A stretch of DNA of 9,748 bases, from positions 1 to 9,748 of the forward strand of contig CAAGRQ010000192.1 in NCBI GenBank assembly GCA_900772705.1, in the 5' to 3' direction. The notes below the pieces were generated by a model. The model was given only the letters and a program-made list of their open reading frames with translations. It made no database searches and was not told the DNA's origin. The position numbers and the translations under genes were made by a program. Every line of letters begins with the position of its first letter. Position 1 is the stretch's first letter. Source of the stretch: Clostridia bacterium. GTDB lineage: Bacteria; Bacillota; Clostridia; Oscillospirales; Acutalibacteraceae. This document shows, in pieces, positions 7,450 to 9,748 of the stretch.

Positions 7450-7847
7450 TTAACCTCCTATCAAAAGCTTCATTGGCGTTTTCCTAATCAACACAGTCAT
7501 CAAATATGCCAGACCTCCAAAGACAAAGAAATTTAACAATGAAACCACAATCGGAGATGAATTCAAAAGATATGTAAATGTAATATATATCAATGGCGAA
7601 TGTAATAAATATAAGCCAAAACTGTTTATGCCTATTTTTCCCCATGCACCGACTAAAAGCAAAACCAGCGAATGAATCGCAGTTGGATTTGAATTAATAA
7701 CACCATCCGCAGCAAGCAATCCTGAATTAACGACATAATGATAAGCGACAATAGACAGCATAGTCAGAATCCTAAATAATTCTAAATTGCTGTTCCTTGT
7801 TTTACGGGTACTCTATATCTCCCCGAAAACTTCATGCAGTCAGTCAT
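7450..7847 (-). pseudogene. Broken acyltransferase 3 family gene: N-terminal frameshift and internal deletion
   Basis: The original gene appears to start at ATG 7847-7845, with GGAG seven bases upstream. Its frame reads MTDCMKFSGRYRVPVK and then stops at TAG. In the next frame the family N-terminus continues at once as TRNSNLELFRIL, then the in-frame ATG at 7761, then VAYHYVVNSGLL. One extra A in the A run at 7800-7803 would join the two frames. The second lesion is near 7621-7629: GAWGKIGIN, from the N-terminal third of such enzymes, is followed directly by SFGLYLLHSPL, which belongs near the C-terminus. About 230-250 central residues of the usual 340-380 are therefore missing, in frame. The remaining open frame (7450-7761, 103 residues) could be translated but should not be an active enzyme. 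It sits between the aminotransferase remnant and an intact acyltransferase. Confidence 0.8.
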
Positions 7848-7871
7848 ATTTTATCTCCGAACAACTTAAAA

Positions 7872-8261
7872 TCAATCTAAAATTATATCACAAATCTTGT
7901 CCACATCATCAAGCGACAAATCAGCATAAAGCGGCAATGTAACAACCTTAAATGAAATATCATACGCCACAGGTGTTTCTGCCTTTGCGTCATGCTTGTC
8001 CTTATAGCAATCAAAAGCATTCGTAATCGGATAAAAATATTTTCTTGCAATAATGTCGTGTTCTTTAAGCTTTTCGCAAATTTCATCACGAGTATATTTA
8101 TATCCGTCAAAGACTACAGGAAAATACGCACAATTACTCTGAACATTTTCCTGCACAGCATTAAGTTTAATACCGCCAATGCCCGAAAGACGCTCTCTGT
8201 ATCTCTCAACCACAGCCTTGCGCTTTGCTATTTCTGCATCAAGATGGCGAAGATTGCATAT
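7872..8261 (-). pseudogene. C-terminal remnant of a DegT/DnrJ/EryC1/StrS sugar aminotransferase
   Basis: These 130 codons match the last third of PLP-dependent sugar aminotransferases that make amino-deoxy sugars for polysaccharides. Recognisable pieces are ICNLRHLDAEIAKRK at the start, VERYRERLSGIGGIKL, the ARKYFYPITNAFDCYKD motif, and TPVAYDISFKVVTLPLYADL before the DDVDKICDIILD end. Family proteins are about 370-400 residues. The N-terminal two thirds, with the PLP-binding lysine, is absent, so no activity is expected. The frame is open upstream to 8321, but homology stops at about 8261, where it meets the start of another gene. A GTG at 8213 could be read as a start, but it lies inside a conserved helix and lacks a ribosome binding site. 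The intact gene probably stood in the operon after an ATP-grasp gene. Confidence 0.85.
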
Positions 8262-8293
8262 CTTGAACCACCCAATATCATTAATTTTTTCAT
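8228..8293 (-). pseudogene. First codons of an ATP-grasp (carbamoyl-phosphate-synthase-like) gene, cut off by a deletion
   Basis: ATG at 8293-8291 starts a short frame reading MKKLMILGGSRYA and then unrelated IFAILMQK before TAG at 8230-8228. The first 13 residues match, from memory, the N-terminus of ATP-grasp proteins annotated as carbamoyl-phosphate-synthase-like that are common in Firmicutes polysaccharide loci. The flippase stop lies only three bases upstream (TAA AGG ATG), and AAAGGA lies about ten bases before the ATG, which is typical operon spacing for a real gene start. After GCA the sequence changes to the aminotransferase in another frame. The family assignment rests on a short match and is less certain than the fact of the junction. 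Confidence 0.5.
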
Positions 8294-8296
8294 CCT

Positions 8297-9730
8297 TTAT
8301 TTTCCTTTTTTCAATACTTTTCTAATAGCAGGCTTTACCATGTTCAAAACATAAGTAAATGATTCAATCCTAAGCAATGCGGATAATCCGATATAAATCA
8401 CTGCACCAAGTGGGACTTGAATAATCAGCGTAATCCAATTGTTAAGGTGCAACAGATTTACACAATATACACAACAGCCCATAAATACCGCTAAGCCAAT
8501 ACCGGGCAAAATATCCTTTAATTGCTCAATATAACTGTAATTCATTAATTTCTTATTAGGCCATGAATTGATAATCTGTGACAATACGCTTGTAACCAAC
8601 AAACTGTATGCCATAGCCATAACGCTTATTTTGAATGTGACAAAAACCGCTATTAGCCCAACCAGTTTCTTAAGTATTTCAAGTTTTAAGAACAGGTCGC
8701 TCCGCCCCAGAGCTTTTATTGCATTAAGGTTAGCCGTGTGGACCGGATAGAACATATATGTAATGCAAAATATCACCATAAACGGATACGACGGAAGCCA
8801 TTTATCAGTTAAAAGAATAGAAATAACAGCTTGTCCGCAAGCAGCCAACCCCATCAACAACGGTGCCATAACATAAGTGCTTGTTTTCATAGCTCGCCTT
8901 GTCATTCCTTTAACAGTTTCAACCGAATCCTGAACGCTTGACATAGACGGCAAGAGCACACTGTTGATAGAACTATTTATATTAGTAATGATTATTGATG
9001 GGAAATTATTCGCTTTGTTATAATATCCTAAATCGGCAGAAGAATAAACCTTTCCGATGATAAGACTTCTAAGCTGATTATATCCGGTATCAAGTAAGGC
9101 TGAAACCAATAATTTCCATCCATATGAAAATAACGACTTAAGACGCTTAAACGAAAACATTTTTTTAGGTCTCCATTTTACTGTAAGCCATAAAATACAA
9201 GTGTCAATTATATTATTGCTTAAGCTTTGACCGATAATTGCCCATGCTCCATAGCCCTTATATGCCAAAAATATTCCAAAGAATGCAGAAAAAATCGTTC
9301 CACCTAAGGTTGAAAAGAAAAATCTCTTAAACAACATATGCTTTGAAACATACACACCTTGGATAGATCTGACACCCGAAACAACAAGACTTAAACAAAG
9401 CACTCTTACCATCGGCGTCAATTCAGAATTATTATAGAACTTTGCAATTACCGGAGCGCAAAAGAATATAAGTGCATAAAGTGACAGGCACATAAAAAGA
9501 TTGAAATAAAACACAGAGGAGTAATCAAGGTCGTCTGCATCCTTTTTTTGAATCAAAGCACTAGCCATTCCGCCGTCAATAAATACAAAAACTATGCCGC
9601 TAAATACGTTTATAAGCGCAACGGTACCGTATGCCTCAGGGGCAAGCAGTCGAGCAAGTACAATTGACACAACAAATTGTACCCCTTGTGCACCGCACCT
9701 CTCAAGAACCACGGCTCTTTTTTCACACAC
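8297..9730 (-). CDS. Polysaccharide flippase, Wzx/WzxC-TuaB type (5' end uncertain, possibly frameshifted)
   Basis: This 477-residue, multi-helix membrane protein belongs to the polysaccharide transporter (MOP/MATE-like) family, which moves lipid-linked oligosaccharide units across the cytoplasmic membrane. The N-terminal signature LERCGAQGVQFVVSIVLARL is followed by LAPEAYGTVALINVFSGIVF and DGGMASALIQKKD. The middle carries DTGYNQLRSLIIGKVYSSADLG and NKANNFPS, both typical of this family, and the C-terminus is basic (IRKVLKKGK). The annotated GTG at 9730 has no ribosome binding site and an in-frame TGA six codons upstream. In the neighbouring frame the last visible bases read KQQCNCV, preceded by what would be ATG if the base just outside the window fits. 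The usual W-x-F between AVV and LERCGAQG is also missing. The 5' end may therefore be damaged or phase-shifted, while the body looks whole. The gene is followed after three bases by the ATP-grasp start. Confidence 0.85.
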   Translation of the reverse strand: MCEKRAVVLERCGAQGVQFVVSIVLARLLAPEAYGTVALINVFSGIVFVFIDGGMASALIQKKDADDLDYSSVFYFNLFMCLSLYALIFFCAPVIAKFYNNSELTPMVRVLCLSLVVSGVRSIQGVYVSKHMLFKRFFFSTLGGTIFSAFFGIFLAYKGYGAWAIIGQSLSNNIIDTCILWLTVKWRPKKMFSFKRLKSLFSYGWKLLVSALLDTGYNQLRSLIIGKVYSSADLGYYNKANNFPSIIITNINSSINSVLLPSMSSVQDSVETVKGMTRRAMKTSTYVMAPLLMGLAACGQAVISILLTDKWLPSYPFMVIFCITYMFYPVHTANLNAIKALGRSDLFLKLEILKKLVGLIAVFVTFKISVMAMAYSLLVTSVLSQIINSWPNKKLMNYSYIEQLKDILPGIGLAVFMGCCVYCVNLLHLNNWITLIIQVPLGAVIYIGLSALLRIESFTYVLNMVKPAIRKVLKKGK

Positions 9731-9731
9731 A
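9724..9731 (-). repeat. Short TG dinucleotide repeat followed by an A6 run at the flippase 5' end
   Basis: The minus strand carries TGTGTGTG (four TG units) directly followed by AAAAAA (9723-9718), within the first codons of the flippase. Such runs are prone to slippage. One extra TG unit would bring the KQQCNCV frame into register with the flippase. With only four units, chance is a fair explanation. Confidence 0.4.
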
Positions 9732-9748
9732 GTTACATTGTTGCTTCA

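Noticed and set aside
7425..7459. Second AGGAGG followed by an A+T-rich near-palindrome
   Set aside because: The AGGAGG is made by the last Gly-Gly codons of the broken acyltransferase, and no start codon follows at a useful distance. The AT-rich part gave no convincing promoter.
7872..8213. A 113-residue gene starting at GTG 8213
   Set aside because: The homologous frame continues upstream to about 8261 and the GTG lies within a conserved aminotransferase helix, so this is part of a longer remnant and not a small gene.
1..9748. CRISPR array, tRNA, rRNA, insertion sequence, riboswitch or phage gene
   Set aside because: I saw no regularly spaced repeats, cloverleaf-like tRNA, transposase motif, terminal inverted repeats or known riboswitch core anywhere in the window.

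Overview
The window reads as part of a low- to moderate-GC Firmicutes chromosome, most likely a gut Clostridia of the Ruminococcaceae/Oscillospiraceae type. The evidence is a long-form hibernation factor, purine-rich AAGGAG-type ribosome binding sites, TTGACT/TAATAT-type promoters, and a flippase/ATP-grasp/DegT/acyltransferase gene set familiar from surface-polysaccharide loci of such bacteria. The genus call is an inference from protein flavour; no database was consulted.

Left part (1-1750): the 5' portion of hpf (ribosome hibernation factor, minus strand, cut by the window edge) is divergent from an alpha/beta hydrolase of the monoacylglycerol lipase/lysophospholipase type (762-1691, plus). 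The 278-bp space between them holds a good promoter for the hydrolase. It also holds a second upstream promoter-like pair followed at once by a 12-bp hairpin with a T tract. The hydrolase ends at a probably bidirectional terminator (1707-1741), shared with the convergent operon on the right.

Middle part (1751-6170, minus): a probable three-gene operon, transcribed right to left. It encodes an unrecognised secreted or membrane-anchored protein with a Lys/Ser/Thr-rich linker, then the RNA-binding transcription accessory protein Tex after a 22-bp gap, then an MFS transporter whose start overlaps the tex stop by 11 bp.

Right part (6302-9748, minus): the end of a surface-polysaccharide locus, visibly richer in A+T than tex. 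In transcription order it has a Wzx-type flippase, the first ~13 codons of what looks like an ATP-grasp gene, the last ~130 codons of a DegT/DnrJ/EryC1/StrS sugar aminotransferase, a broken acyltransferase, and an intact acyltransferase that starts at TTG. Reading across frames shows that several of these are damaged. The ATP-grasp start is joined out of frame to the aminotransferase tail. The first acyltransferase has a one-base frameshift near its start, and its N-terminal motif is joined in frame straight to its C-terminal motif, with the middle gone. The flippase N-terminus also looks out of frame with a plausible upstream start. The locus therefore looks like a polysaccharide cluster worn down by deletions at short repeats, or, less excitingly, a misassembled variable region.

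I found no rRNA, tRNA, CRISPR array, insertion sequence or phage gene. I see no convincing new molecular system. The most interesting content is the set of deletion junctions between 7450 and 8293, the flippase 5' end, and the promoter-hairpin arrangement upstream of the hydrolase.
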